The notes under the pieces were generated by a model that searched no databases, was not told where the DNA came from, and worked only from the letters and a program-made list of their open reading frames with translations. This document shows positions 1-9,611 of a stretch of 64,000 nucleotides of DNA, in pieces. The translations under genes and the position numbers were made by a program. How positions within the stretch are numbered: position 1 is the first letter of the stretch; each line of letters starts with the position of its first letter. The stretch is from Forficula auricularia (lineage: Eukaryota; Arthropoda; Insecta; Dermaptera; Forficulidae): assembly GCA_024734495.1 (NCBI GenBank), contig JALMQS010000841.1, positions 2,542,662-2,606,661 of the forward strand, in the 5' to 3' direction.

Positions 1-609
1 AAGTGGCTAACAATTATAGGGAACATAATTTATAACATATAACATATATTTTTATAATAATAATTTAATATTAAAAAAGAATTTAAATTTAAGGTCAAAA
101 TTCAAAGATTTTAGTAGAAAATAATTTTATATTGCATATCATAGGGATTCATTCCCTCAGGAGTTGAACCCGAGCACTAACCATAATAATTTATGTTTTT
201 AAAATTAGATTAATTTACTTTATTTTTATTTTTTTTGATATTTTTCCCAATAAAAGTAAAATAAAGCAAAATGTCTAAGTAAAAGCTATTATGAAATCAA
301 AACAAACAGGTCAATTTTGAATTATATTTTTTGGGGGTGTTGGTTTTTGGCGGTATATATTTATATAAAGTTTGAGAGTCGCTTTTATATCCTATAGTCT
401 ACCTCTTATTTTAACATCCTAGTCCCATACTATGACTCTACATACATACAGTCACAATTATACTGATATTTTTTAACTACTTTTGAACCATTTGTATTAA
501 AAATAAGTAAAAATGAGTGAAAATAGATTAGTATGAGTAATTTCGATGAAAATTATTCTGGTTGCTAGACAATTATTGGTTTGGATGATAAATGAAAAAC
601 TACTTATGT

Positions 610-960
610 AATAAAGTAAAGGGAGTGTAGTTTCACAATGAATGAAATAAAACTCAAAAAGGTTTATACAGACTCAATAAATTTCGGGTTATTAGTCCAT
701 CTTCAGGAGTTTACAGATTAAAAACTAATAATATTTGAACATGAGATCGCAAAAGATAACATCTAAATCTTTTGCGATCACATGTTCAAATAGGTATTAT
801 TAGTTTTTAATATGTAAACTCCTGAAGATGGACTAATAACCCGAAATATATTGAGTCTGTATAAAACTCGGAGTTTTATTTCATTCATTGTGAAACTACA
901 CTCCCTTTACTTTATTAATTAATATCATGTTTCACCTAAAACCAACACCACTTTTCCTAA
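610..960 (-). mobile_element. Fold-back element with hairpin arms and GGTGTTGG tail
   Basis: Two arms of about 140 bp (610-747 and 772-917) are near-perfect reverse complements around a short centre. The right arm is followed by a tail at 918-957 that on the minus strand reads GTGTTGGTTTTAGGTGAAAC. The same tail adjoins hairpin arms at 18427-18556 and 41035-41325. Each arm includes a core of the form CTGAAGA...CCCGAAA, which resembles a hammerhead ribozyme core, but its stem II is weak. No coding capacity is seen. Inverted arms plus a one-sided tail recall Penelope-like element termini; this assignment is inference. Confidence 0.6.
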
Positions 961-1166
961 GTAAAAAAGAAAATCTACTTACTGAATTCTAGTAATTTGC
1001 AAGTTCTACGCTCATTTGTCAGATATTTATATTAATATTTTGACTATATAATCGTATGATTTATTATAAAATCTTCATAATTATATAGTTACAAAATATA
1101 AAAAAAAATTGTATTTAAACAATTTGTAATTCATTTTTTATTTTAAATTTGAGTGTTCGTTTTATT

Positions 1167-1322
1167 CGAGGGGTGAACCGCGACCTAAAATTGTGTACAC
1201 CTACTTCCACTTCCACTTTCATTTCCAAGTAGAAGACAATAGATGACAATAGATTATCTAATGAATTCCAAAGTAATTCCAAAGACGGTGTACACCTAAT
1301 TCCAATCGCGGTTCACCCCTCG
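1167..1322. mobile_element. MITE with CGAGGGGTGAACCGCGA inverted ends (copy 1)
   Basis: A non-coding element of about 155 bp. Its ends CGAGGGGTGAACCGCGA and TCGCGGTTCACCCCTCG are inverted repeats, with a second inverted pair inside around GTGTACACCTA. Copies of this family occur at 8222-8368, 23557-23705, 52858-53069 and, truncated, at 40996-41028 and 55336-55435. The multiple copies and the symmetric ends support a small TIR element. The superfamily is not identified. Confidence 0.8.
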
Positions 1323-1812
1323 GTTTTATTGTACTTTGAATGAATGTTTTTATTTTTATTTTTTATTTTTTTTTTTTTGAAGAAAAGTTATTAAAATATA
1401 ACTTAATATTTTACCTAATTGGGTTAACCCATTTAGTTGGAATTTTATTATACACTAAAGTGCAAAGAAATCGAATCACCTCCTTTGCGAGTTGTTAAAT
1501 GTAATTTTTATTCTCAAATATAAATAGTGTTATATTAATATAAATTATACCCTATTAAAGCCAAAGATTAAAGATTAAATCAATCTGTTTTACATCAAAA
1601 GTCATCCAGTTAATTTATAATTATTTGACTTGGAATGAAAAATTAGGAAAAAAATGAAAATTTTGGAGGTTGGACCCCCTTTTTAGAAAAAATATTTAAA
1701 TTTCTAATAAATTAGAAAGAAACATACAATGTATCATTAAATTAATAAAAAGAGAGTGATTCCATTTCTTTGCTCGTGAGTGTATTTCAAAATTTCAATA
1801 AGATATATAATC

Positions 1813-2778
1813 CTACCTAACATAACTGGGAGAAGGTCCATTATATGGCTGAATAAACTCGGCCTTAGGTTTTCCGAAAGCGCAAGCTGCAGCTGCTGCA
1901 GCTGCTGCAGCGGCGGCGACTCTATATTCTTGACCTGATGATGGTATGCTCGTATGGTTCATAGTAGTGGTTGTTGAAGGAGCTGTTGTCACAGGAGGAG
2001 GACTCAGAGGTTGTGATTCAGAAGATGCAATAAAAGTATTTGAATTGTGTGTTCCTTGAATTTGAAAACTAGGAGGAAGAGACGTAATTGGTGGAGGAGG
2101 AGGCGGTGGTGGTGTTCTATATTGTTGTTTAATTCTTGAATCCTGAAGTGCTTTTTCAGTAAGATATGCTTGAAGCATGGTACCCTCAGCTGTAGAGTCG
2201 TTAATTCTTGTTGGAGTTTGAGGTAATCTTTCAATACTACTACAAATAGCTTGAAGAGTTGCTGGTTCAGATACAGGTGTGAGAATATCCTTAGCCGGAA
2301 CTTTGGGCCTTGAGGTAGTCAAGTCCATAGGACTATTATCTGGTCGACTTTCCTCTTCAGAACGATGCCGAGGAAAATAACAACGACCAGCTTGATTGAA
2401 CACAGGTTCTGGCTTAACCCCCACAGAATGGGATACATGTTCTAGTTCAGTCTGTGCGGAAACCGCCGTTACTGTACCGCCATCTGAAGGGAGGGTTACC
2501 GGGCTACCACACACCGCAAGATATGGATATGTAGCAGGTCGAACTGAAAGACCAGCTGAAGGTATAAGCCCTTGAGAGGCTGAGGCGCCAACGTATTTGC
2601 CCTCCCGACCTTCAGATAAAGATAAAAGTCCTCTGGCTGCTTCTCGTTCAGGTCCAGAATCTTCCCCACAAGAATCATCACCGGAATCTTCATCCTCATC
2701 ATCGTCGTCATCCTCATCCATTTCATCCATGTCATCGGAGTCGGATTCTGCAGAGCCTCTAGATGCTCGCAAAGCTTG
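1813..2778 (-). CDS. shn: Schnurri/HIVEP, C-terminal exon (acidic, Ser-rich and low-complexity region)
   Basis: The acceptor tttacttttcag ends at 2779 and the exon opens in phase 0 with QALRASR, continuing the ESLARQ end of the exon at 5613-5748. An acidic block (SDSDDMDEMDEDDDDDEDED) follows the ZAS-C fingers directly, as is usual in this family. Later come PMDLTT, which resembles a CtBP-binding motif, a conserved-looking YLTEKALQDSRIKQQY segment, an eight-proline run, and a run of 11 alanines near the end. The frame stops at TAG (1813-1815), giving 321 residues. The stop overlaps a donor-like TTAG|GTAGGA, so the transcript may instead splice onward to further exons outside the window; fly Schnurri is known to have extra C-terminal fingers. 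Role by family: DNA-binding transcription factor acting with Smads (Mad/Medea) downstream of BMP/Dpp signalling. Confidence 0.85.
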   Translation of the reverse strand, partial: QALRASRGSAESDSDDMDEMDEDDDDDEDEDSGDDSCGEDSGPEREAARGLLSLSEGREGKYVGASASQGLIPSAGLSVRPATYPYLAVCGSPVTLPSDGGTVTAVSAQTELEHVSHSVGVKPEPVFNQAGRCYFPRHRSEEESRPDNSPMDLTTSRPKVPAKDILTPVSEPATLQAICSSIERLPQTPTRINDSTAEGTMLQAYLTEKALQDSRIKQQYRTPPPPPPPPITSLPPSFQIQGTHNSNTFIASSESQPLSPPPVTTAPSTTTTMNHTSIPSSGQEYRVAAAAAAAAAAACAFGKPKAEFIQPYNGPSPSYVR

Positions 2779-2867
2779 CTGAAAAGTAAAAAAAAAAGTT
2801 GAATTTAGATATTTGTTTTATATCAAATAAGGATAAGTTTTTCAATTTCAACCAAACTTTATTAATA

Positions 2868-3433
2868 TAGGTGTTAAATGAAAGGCTTATTTTTCAGCAG
2901 TTTTTTAATTTTAAATGGTGTTTTTTTTTTAATTTATCCCAATATTTTGGAAATTATGTATAATATTCCTTCTTTTAAATGAAAGGCTTATTTTTCAGCA
3001 GTTTTTTTAATTTTAATGGTTTTTTTTTTGTTTTTTTATTTCTTTTTTTTTTTTAATTTATCCAAATATTTCGAAATTTTGTACAGTATTCCTTCTTCCG
3101 AAATATTTGGATAAATTAAAATAATTAAAAACACCATTTAAAATTAAAAAACTGCTTAAAAATAAGCCTTTTAATTAAAAGAGAGAATATTGTACAAATT
3201 TTCCGAAATATTTGGATAAATTAAAAAAAAAAAAAAACTCTATCTTTGGAATTTAATATCTCCGGAATTATATTATATTTTCATAAATTTCGTTTTGTCA
3301 CCAGATGCAAAATTATTTAAATAATAATCTATCTAAATTTCAAAAAAATCCTAAGTAAACTCATATGGCGAAACAACTACCTACCTTAAAATTATAAAAA
3401 CTGCTGAAAAATAAGCCTTTCAATTAACACCTA
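2868..3433. mobile_element. TIR/fold-back element in shn intron
   Basis: The ends TAGGTGTTAAATGAAAGGCT (2868) and the matching complement finishing AATTAACACCTATA (3433) are inverted repeats, both including a CAGCAGTTTTT-type segment. The interior contains a direct duplicate of the left end (from about 2978) and further inverted copies (3100-3180). This looks like a MITE with internal duplication. It sits about 90 bp from the acceptor of the last visible shn exon. No coding capacity is seen. Confidence 0.65.
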
Positions 3434-3725
3434 TAAGAATCCTCAGCACCACCGTGAATTAATTAATTAATATAAATTGCATTTTAAATGTATATAGACT
3501 TGATTCTCGATGTTTTATTCTTAGTAATTTGATAAAGATATTAAAATAAAGATTATGATATTTAGAGTCGAAAGAGAGAAAACACCGATAAAATTAATTC
3601 AACATTTTTTTTGTGAATTTAGATATTTATATTTAATTAAATTAATTTTAATTAAAAAATAAATTTACATTTTTAGGGGCAATGTGATCTTAGTGAAAAA
3701 TCTTAATGGTAATTATGTATTTATT

Positions 3726-3829
3726 GCATGTCAAAGGGTTTCATCCCCTTGGGATCGAACCCAAGCACTAACGTTGCTATCCGGCAAACTATTAGCTTAC
3801 CATAGAAATTAATTCCCTCTGACATACAA
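3726..3829. mobile_element. Small TIR element with tRNA B-box-like core
   Basis: A segment of about 100 bp with ends related to TATGTCAGAGG (left end degenerate, right end CCTCTGACATA). It contains GGGATCGAACCCAAGC, which on the minus strand resembles a tRNA T-arm/B box. A fragment lies near 141-190 and a better-preserved relative at 60039-60141. The function of the B-box-like part is unknown. Confidence 0.5.
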
Positions 3830-3969
3830 ATATAATAAAAGATGGGAAATTTTACTTCATTCATTTAAGAATTGATTTGAAAAATTCTGCTTTGGCTGAA
3901 AAAAGTTTTCAGTGTAATTTTGTTCTTGGGCCAAAGTGAATGAATATTAAAATTATTTACTTATAGGTA

Positions 3970-4185
3970 ATAACTCACTTGATTTCCCTTTTGTAAAGCT
4001 TATTGGTATTCTTAATTTTCTTCCTTTAACAAGATGGAATTATTTAAAGCTGTCTGTTATAAAATCATACAATCTTATGATTTTATAACAGTTGACTTTA
4101 AATAATTTCATTTCATTTCATCTCAGGAAAGAATTTAAGAATTTAGAAAAGTTTAACGAAGAGGAAAAAAAATTGCAAGTGAGCC
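3970..4185. repeat. Imperfect palindrome (fold-back repeat)
   Basis: The left arm (about 3975-4055, with TTCTTAATTTTCTTCC and GTTATAAAATCATA) is complementary to the right arm (about 4075-4180, with ATGATTTTATAAC and GGAAAGAATTTAAGAA). The short centre is near 4060. No open frame is seen. It is consistent with a MITE; family unknown. Confidence 0.55.
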
Positions 4186-4517
4186 ATTGCCATAAATAAT
4201 TGAATTTACTTTTTTTGAGGAGGTTTAAACAGTCTGCAAGCTCTTCAAAATTAATTTTATATATGTAGTAATAGATAAAATCTTAAATTTTTACTTTTAT
4301 ATTGAACTTTTGGCAAAATACCATTTAATTTGATATACTTTTTCTATGGGTTAGTTATTATTAAATACATTTAATAGTGAATTAATATGATTTAATATAA
4401 ATAAAATACTTTAATAAACAACGCAATCATCATAGAATGAATTTAATATAAAAAGTTATCACATTACTTACATTATTTCAATTAGAAAATATTTCGAGAG
4501 TAATTAGAATGAGAATC

Positions 4518-4717
4518 TTTTTATTTTAGGTTAAAAATAAAATAAAATGAGAGAGTCTTCTGTTTTTTAAATAAAATAATTTTTAATTATTTCTAGAGAC
4601 TATAGTTTCGAAGGCATTGCCTTCATCATCAGTCTATCACAAATATTTCAAATTAGTTACAAATTAAGATTTATACATAGAAAATTTTGAAAAATATATA
4701 ATGTCATTCAACTAATA
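4518..4717 (-). mobile_element. 200-bp hammerhead-bearing retroelement with 12-bp TSD
   Basis: The insertion is flanked by AGAATGAGAATC at 4506-4517 and 4718-4729. The paralogous repeat at 5045-5075 carries this target once, so the boundaries are supported by an empty site. The element is non-coding and AT-rich, and includes GAGAGAGTCTTCTG, a motif shared with the GTGTGTCTTCTGCTGG repeats at 22.2, 28.8 and 31.4 kb. On the minus strand it holds the hammerhead-like ribozyme described at 4592-4644. A 12-bp duplication fits target-primed reverse transcription rather than cut-and-paste transposition. It is best read as a non-autonomous Penelope-like or retrozyme element; that label is inference. 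Confidence 0.7.
4592..4644 (-). ncRNA. Hammerhead ribozyme-like motif (type I, short stem III)
   Basis: Read on the minus strand: CTGATGA (4632-4626), one extra T, stem II GAAGGC-AAT-GCCTTC, then GAAA (4609-4606), a two-pair stem III (AC/GU) closing loop TATA, and GTC just before the predicted cleavage site (after 4598). Flanking TAGA/TCTA pair as the start of stem I. All invariant core residues are present. The extra nucleotide between the core and stem II departs from the textbook motif, so activity is uncertain. Confidence 0.6.
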
Positions 4718-5612
4718 AGAATGAGAATCATTGCATAAATATAAATTATATTTTACGAATTATTAATACCTTCATTGGGATAATTGCGTGTCCTCATATA
4801 ATATAAAGAAACAATTAAATAATTTATGTATATTTACAAAAATTACTTTAAAAATATTTCATTGAAAATTAGGACTAACCTAATGTCAGATTCAAAAATT
4901 TAAAATTCAGAGTACAGCGAATTGATGTTAGATGGTGCTAATGGCAACCACTTTGTGGTAGGTTAGTATTAAATTTATTTTATTAAAAATTTATATGGTT
5001 TAATGCAAAAAGAAAAAAAATAATAAACAATGCAATCACCGAGAGACCAGAGTAATTAGAATGAGAATTATTATATATAAAATATATTTTACGAATTATT
5101 AATATCCTAATTAGGATAATTGGGTGTCCTCATATAATATTAAAAAAAATAAATAAATAAAAATAAAATAATTTATGTATATTTACAAAAATTACTTTAA
5201 AAATATAATAGAACATATATGGGCATCCCAAGAAATTTCCCCGGGGGGGGGGGGGAGACTTGAAGTAAAATCTCTCTATAATTAGGATAAAAGGCTTGAA
5301 AGCTAGGGGGCAGAACCTCCCCCTTTTGCCCCCCACCCCTCTATAAACGCCCTTACTATATTTAAATTTTGATGCTCCCTTAAAAAAATTATTTCATCTT
5401 TTTAGCGCATATTTGAAAATAAAGTTTTAATTTTCAATATCTATTAATATATTTAGCTTTGTCTATATTTTTTATAAAAAGCGGTATAACTTAACGAAAA
5501 GTCAAGTTTGATTGAAAAGATTTAGTATATGAAATTTTCTTTTTTTTTCGTTTATTTTGGTTTGGTGGGGACTTGAATATTGAAATAAAAGTTATCAATG
5601 AATTGTACATAC

Positions 5613-5748
5613 CTGTCTAGCAAGACTTTCTTGGTCAATATGCGAGTCATCCACAGCTGTAGGTACAGGATCGAGGCCAAGATCAATACATCGTTTATAG
5701 TGTGCCTTTGATTTCATATGCTTAGTGAGATTTCCTTTTGTTTTAAAA
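5613..5748 (-). CDS. shn: Schnurri/HIVEP exon: end of ZAS-C zinc finger 2
   Basis: The acceptor atttttcttccag precedes 5748 and the donor GTATGT follows 5613. The exon completes a split codon (AG|T, Ser) from the exon at 6502-6622 and reads SFKTKGNLTKHMKSKAHYKR, supplying the two zinc-ligand histidines (TKHMKSKAH) of the second C-terminal ZAS finger. It continues CIDLGLDPVPTAVDDSHIDQ and ends ESLARQ at a codon boundary. The KTKGNLTKHMKSKAH block is the diagnostic ZAS-C signature, so the family call is firm. Splitting the finger between exons is a feature of this gene model. Confidence 0.93.
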
Positions 5749-6501
5749 CTGGAAGAAAAATATGCGAGTTTTAGAATAAAAATGTATATTTTTATATAGT
5801 TAAATAATTTATTATTTATTCGTGAAGGCTACTATATACTCGTATATCTAAATAATTCTAAACATGGTACAATATATAGTGTCTCTTTAGTCCAGTAATT
5901 AGACATTCATACCCAAAATTGTCTATTCAAATATGCTAAGTTACCCCAACTTAATGAAGAGAGTGATTTGTCCTATTTTTTTATTCAAAATTCAGTAAAA
6001 CGAAGTGATCGGTCCGATTTACTCGGGATTACAGAAACTCTGCTGTACTTTGACATTAGGTAAATAAAAATGATATTAATTTATGTTTGAGACTTTTTCA
6101 AATAAAACGGAATTGAGATAATTATGTTTTGATTTTAAATTAAGTTAAAATATTTACGAATCCATATTCAGAATTTAGAGAGGATTGGTATGAATCTGAT
6201 AGTAACTAAAGAATTTTTATTAACACTCGCCAAAAATTGAGAAGGAGTCTTTGTTGGAAAGAAGGAGTTTTTCTTAATCTCTATTTAGCATAAAGTAAAA
6301 GGAAGAACCCTCAAGAACTAATAATATTAAGTGGTTTAATAAATAAAGGAGATATTATATACTAATTTTCCTGATACAGGGATAGGGTATGTGAAATTTT
6401 AGAGAGGGCGAAAAATTGGCTTGGGATAGAGTTAGTTGAGTCAAGCCACTGTTAGGTCAGAATGCCTTAAGTTAATATATACCATAAATAAAGTTCATTA
6501 C

Positions 6502-6622
6502 CTAAAATTGCAATGACGGCAGGTGAAAGGCCGTACATCAGTATGGGTACGTATATGCTTTTTGAGCATAGAAGGTTTCTTACATCGTATCCCACATTCT
6601 TCACATACATAACGACCGCGAC
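6502..6622 (-). CDS. shn: Schnurri/HIVEP exon: ZAS-C zinc fingers 1 and start of 2
   Basis: The acceptor tttctgtttacag precedes 6622 and the donor GTAATG follows 6502. The exon enters in phase 1 (G|GT) and reads [14 protein letters not shown], then [20 protein letters not shown], then CRHCNF. This is one complete C2H2 finger (CEEC...HIRTH) plus the cysteine pair (CRHC) of the next, whose histidines are on the following exon. These fingers bind GGGGATT-type (kappaB-like) DNA in vertebrate HIVEP proteins. In flies the C-terminal pair helps recruit Schnurri to Mad/Medea silencer elements. Confidence 0.95.
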
Positions 6623-6851
6623 CTGTAAACAGAAAGAACGTCTTTCAATGACGCATGGCTTGCAGAAGACTCTTATGCCAGACATTCTTTCTACATAACT
6701 TCCCCTTAGAATTTATATAACTTTAAAGTGTTTAATTAACCCTCTTCATAGCCCAAATAAATGAAATACTTTGAGACGTTTTATTCGAAGGCACGTTCTT
6801 TAGTAGCATTATTGCTTCTCAAATTCTGCAGATACTCTATGTATATTGTTG

Positions 6852-7026
6852 TTAAGGGCCAGTTGTATGTCGGTTGGTAAAGTCTTTGTAAAAGTTGACA
6901 AAAGGTAAAACCTTAGAATTCACATTGAGCCTGGTGGGATGGCCAATCAGATGAAAGTGCGTGTCATCATTAACCCTTTGTCAACGTTTAAAAAGAGTTT
7001 ACCAACCGACATACAACTGGCCTTAA
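6852..7026. mobile_element. MITE, GGGCCAGTTGTATGTCGG ends (copy 1)
   Basis: The terminal inverted repeats GGGCCAGTTGTATGTCGG and CCGACATACAACTGGCC are extended inward by a long hairpin (TTGACAAA...TTTGTCAA). TTA/TTAA at the borders, also seen in the copy at 15674-16277, would fit the 3-bp duplication of PIF/Harbinger-type elements; this is tentative. It lies in the intron between shn exons 6502-6622 and 7270-7627. A second, 5'-truncated copy follows immediately. Confidence 0.75.
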
Positions 7027-7236
7027 GGTAAACTATTTTTAAACGTTGGCAAAGGGTAAATCCTTAGAATTCACCTTGTGCCCGGCGTGATGGCCAATCA
7101 GATGACAGGCACTTTCAATCTGATGACAGGCACTTTCATCTGATAGGTCATCCCGTCGGACACAAGGTGAATTCTAAGGATTTACCCTTTGTCAACATTT
7201 AAAAAGAGTTTACCAACCGAGATAGAACTGGCCCTA
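7024..7236. mobile_element. MITE, same family, tandem copy lacking one TIR
   Basis: The hairpin arms (CAAAGGGTAAATCCTTAGAA and complement) and the right end CCAACCGAGATAGAACTGG match the neighbouring element, but the left GGGCCAGTTG end is missing. An internal 23-bp unit (ATCTGATGACAGGCACTTTC type) is duplicated. Its end lies about 33 bp from the shn splice donor at 7269/7270. Confidence 0.75.
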
Positions 7237-7269
7237 AGACTTTAAAATCTAAATAAATGAAATACCAAC

Positions 7270-7627
7270 CTCGTCCACGCACATACGTATAATCTTCATT
7301 GGATTCAAATCCGCCATCGCATATTCGAACACGTTTTGGTAAAGTATCACAATTCCCAGCATTGGAACTGGCACTTGTGACAGATCCATCGGAAGCATCT
7401 TTCGAATCTAAACTTTGTGAAGGCGAGGAGCCATGTGAAGAAATATCCATCTTCTGATGAGTCCAGTAAGAAGAATGAGTCAAGCGTAGTTTGTTGGCAC
7501 CGTCTTCAGGGATTTTTCCTTGTTGACTGATTGTCATCACAGGTCCGACCCTTTGTCGGGAATCATATAATGCCATGGCACGTGCGGGATCTAGTCCAAG
7601 AGGATTAGGTGATGCTTCTGAACAAAC
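7270..7627 (-). CDS. shn: Schnurri/HIVEP exon preceding ZAS-C fingers
   Basis: The acceptor ttaatattcag precedes 7627 and the exon opens in phase 0 with VCSEASPNPLGLDPARAMAL and YDSRQR. It continues through a serine-rich stretch (SSHGSSPSQSLDSKDASDGS) and ends GGFESNEDYTYVRGRG in phase 1, joining [10 protein letters not shown] of the next exon. The NEDYTYVRGRG lead-in directly before the finger pair is characteristic of the ZAS-C domain. The donor, G|GTTGGT, is weaker than the others in this gene. Placement is supported by phase agreement on both sides. Confidence 0.9.
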
Positions 7628-7786
7628 CTGAATATTAAAAAAATAAAAACATTTTTCTTAAGTCAGTGTAATTTAATTTTAAAAAAGGTAAAAAATTTAA
7701 TAAACATGTGTAAAAAAAGAAATAATTGTCCAAAGCTTTTAAAGCTAAAGGCCAAAAAACATAGAGTAGTTTTTAGAAATCGTCGG

Positions 7787-8023
7787 CTTAGAGTGTAAAC
7801 CTGCTAACTCCATTTTTTTATCATATATGACATTAATAGAGTTCGAAAGAAAAAGAGATGCAGCCTCGTCCAAGTAAAACTGCTACTTAAAATTACGATC
7901 GTAAGTTGTAGAAAAAAAATGTGAAAAATAGTTTCTTTCCATAACAACAATATAAAATTTTGATTGTTTTTTCTCTGCCCTGTAAAATTTCCTTGTTGTG
8001 AGTTAGCAGGTTTACACTCTAAG
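7787..8023. mobile_element. TIR element, TTAGAGTGTAAACCTGCTAA ends
   Basis: The ends CTTAGAGTGTAAACCTGCTA and TAGCAGGTTTACACTCTAAG are perfect inverted repeats of more than 20 bp bounding about 237 bp of non-coding sequence. GC at the outer borders gives no clear target duplication. Superfamily not identified. Confidence 0.75.
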
Positions 8024-8221
8024 GCGATGAAATATCTAATTTAGGAAAAGTAAATAAAATAAATAACCCGGAACCAAGATAATATTAATAATATTAAATT
8101 AGAAAAAGAAAATCCTTAATTTAATTTTCAACTCCAAGTCATGAAATAAAAGAAGAAATAATTTTTTCAAGATCCAAATTTTAATGATTTGACAATGTTT
8201 TTTGTCAGCGAACAGTTTAAA

Positions 8222-8368
8222 CCGAGGGGTGAACCGCGACCTAAAATCGTGTACACCTACTTCCACTTCCACTTTTATTTCCAAGTAGAAGACAATAGAT
8301 TATCTAATGAATTCCAAAGTAATTCCAAAGACGGTGTACACCTAATTCCAATCGAGGTTCACCCTTCA
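8222..8368. mobile_element. MITE with CGAGGGGTGAACCGCGA ends (copy 2)
   Basis: Nearly identical to the copy at 1167-1322. Here the inverted symmetry extends outward (AGTTTAAACCGAGG and CTTCAGTTTAAACT), so the true ends may lie a few bases further out. It is in the shn intron between exons 7270-7627 and 9612-10037. Confidence 0.8.
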
Positions 8369-8686
8369 GTTTAAACTATAAAGTCGAAACTTGGGACAAA
8401 TGTGCAGCTTATCAATAAATAATAGGTTGTTTTTTGAATTTCAGCTTATTAGCTACAATCGTTCAAGAGCTTACCATTTACAATTCTATTATTTAGTGAT
8501 ATTCTGTATATTTAATATTTAAAAAATTATGAAGCTAGATAATAGAAAATCTGATAAATTCTAAAATAATAAAAAGATTTTGCCATCAGAACCAATTTTT
8601 TACGACCATACGTTCTTAAATTATTCTATTTATCAGAAATATAGGCAAAAAGAAGCATTCTTGAAAATAATTATTTTTTTCCACTA

Positions 8687-9390
8687 TTAAGGACGTTCCC
8701 TAATATAGCTCAGATGCCGTTCGCTCTTTCCCCTACTCTCACATGCGCAGAAAGGCAAAAATATTTTCACTGCGTCGTTTCTTGGATCTGGCAACATTGA
8801 ATTCTTACGAACGCTAAAAGACAAAGAATAAGTAAAAACACTTCATGAAACAGCTCAATGCGAAATTCCAAATGAGAACAGTATAGTTTGGTTGAGAGAA
8901 TTAGGTGAAAATCTCAAATGCACCAGCTGCAGAAGTTTTTTAGATATGGAAAAAATGAGTGATTTTAGTGCGACGTTGCCAAGTCGCCATGTCTCACTTG
9001 CCATGCCATGAGAGAAAAAATGAAAACCATCAAAAGTACCTAACTTTTAACATTTTTCATCCAAAACGAATACCGCTTGATACAATTATTTTAACAGGAA
9101 AATATTTGTTATATCTTCAGTTAATGATTGTCAGTTTTTCAAAATAATTTCAAGAAAATTACGATTGTTATTTAATGAGACACTCGCTTTAACATCAATC
9201 GGGATAGGGTTCGCCTGTTAAATATTCGAATTTCAATGGTCAATATTTACAAATTTATTAAATTTCTTCCAGACTTCTTACAAGTTTAGTGTCGCAAGGA
9301 CTATTGAAAAAAATTTCTACGTATAAAGGACGTGTATTCTAAGTTTTAAAAGGATTGCAAGAAAATCGATTTATTAGGGAACGACCTTAA
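8687..9390. mobile_element. TIR element, TTAAGG(A/T)CGTTCCCTAATA ends
   Basis: About 700 bp bounded by TTAAGGACGTTCCCTAATA and its complement TATTAGGGAACGACCTTAA. TTAA at both borders could be a piggyBac-type target duplication, but it is also part of the inverted repeat, so this is undecided. No transposase frame is visible; the small open frames inside are not supported. Confidence 0.65.
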
Positions 9391-9611
9391 GCATATTTTA
9401 TCATTTTTATTTTTTGAATATATTTAAAATTAAAAAAGAGAAACTTTAAAAATAACTAAAAGTATAGAAAGAAAAATAAAAGAAAGAAGTCGAATGATAT
9501 TGGAAATGTTATCGCAAAATTATAGTATGTGCATTTCAATTAAAGAAATTATTAATTTATGATAATATATGTATTTAGAAAGCGGTAAGGCAGCGAGTGC
9601 ATCGTGTGTAC

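Larger units (their letters stand above)
1..1812. other. Region 3' of the last visible shn exon: repeats only
   Basis: No host exon is recognisable here. It would be 3' flank of shn if the gene ends at 1813, or an intron if the transcript splices onward. It contains a B-box-like repeat fragment near 141-190 (related to 3726-3829), a fold-back element at 610-960 and an inverted-repeat MITE at 1167-1322. The remainder is AT-rich sequence with no clear open frame. Confidence 0.6.
4385..5215. repeat. Direct duplication, one copy interrupted by a ribozyme element
   Basis: Sequence at about 4385-4517 plus 4718-4860 recurs at about 4990-5215. Shared blocks include AGAGTAATTAGAATGAGAAT, ACGAATTATTAATA, GTGTCCTCATATAATAT and ATTTACAAAAATTACTTTAA. 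The first copy is split by the insertion at 4518-4717 and the second is uninterrupted, so it serves as an empty site. A G-run (about 5242-5255) follows the second copy. Confidence 0.7.

Noticed and set aside
2004..2735. Alternative-frame ORFs within the last shn exon
   Set aside because: They overlap the in-frame Schnurri coding sequence and owe their length to its low-complexity codon runs.
6467..6698. Small ORFs on both strands across the ZAS-C finger exon
   Set aside because: They are shadows of the spliced frame encoding [14 protein letters not shown].
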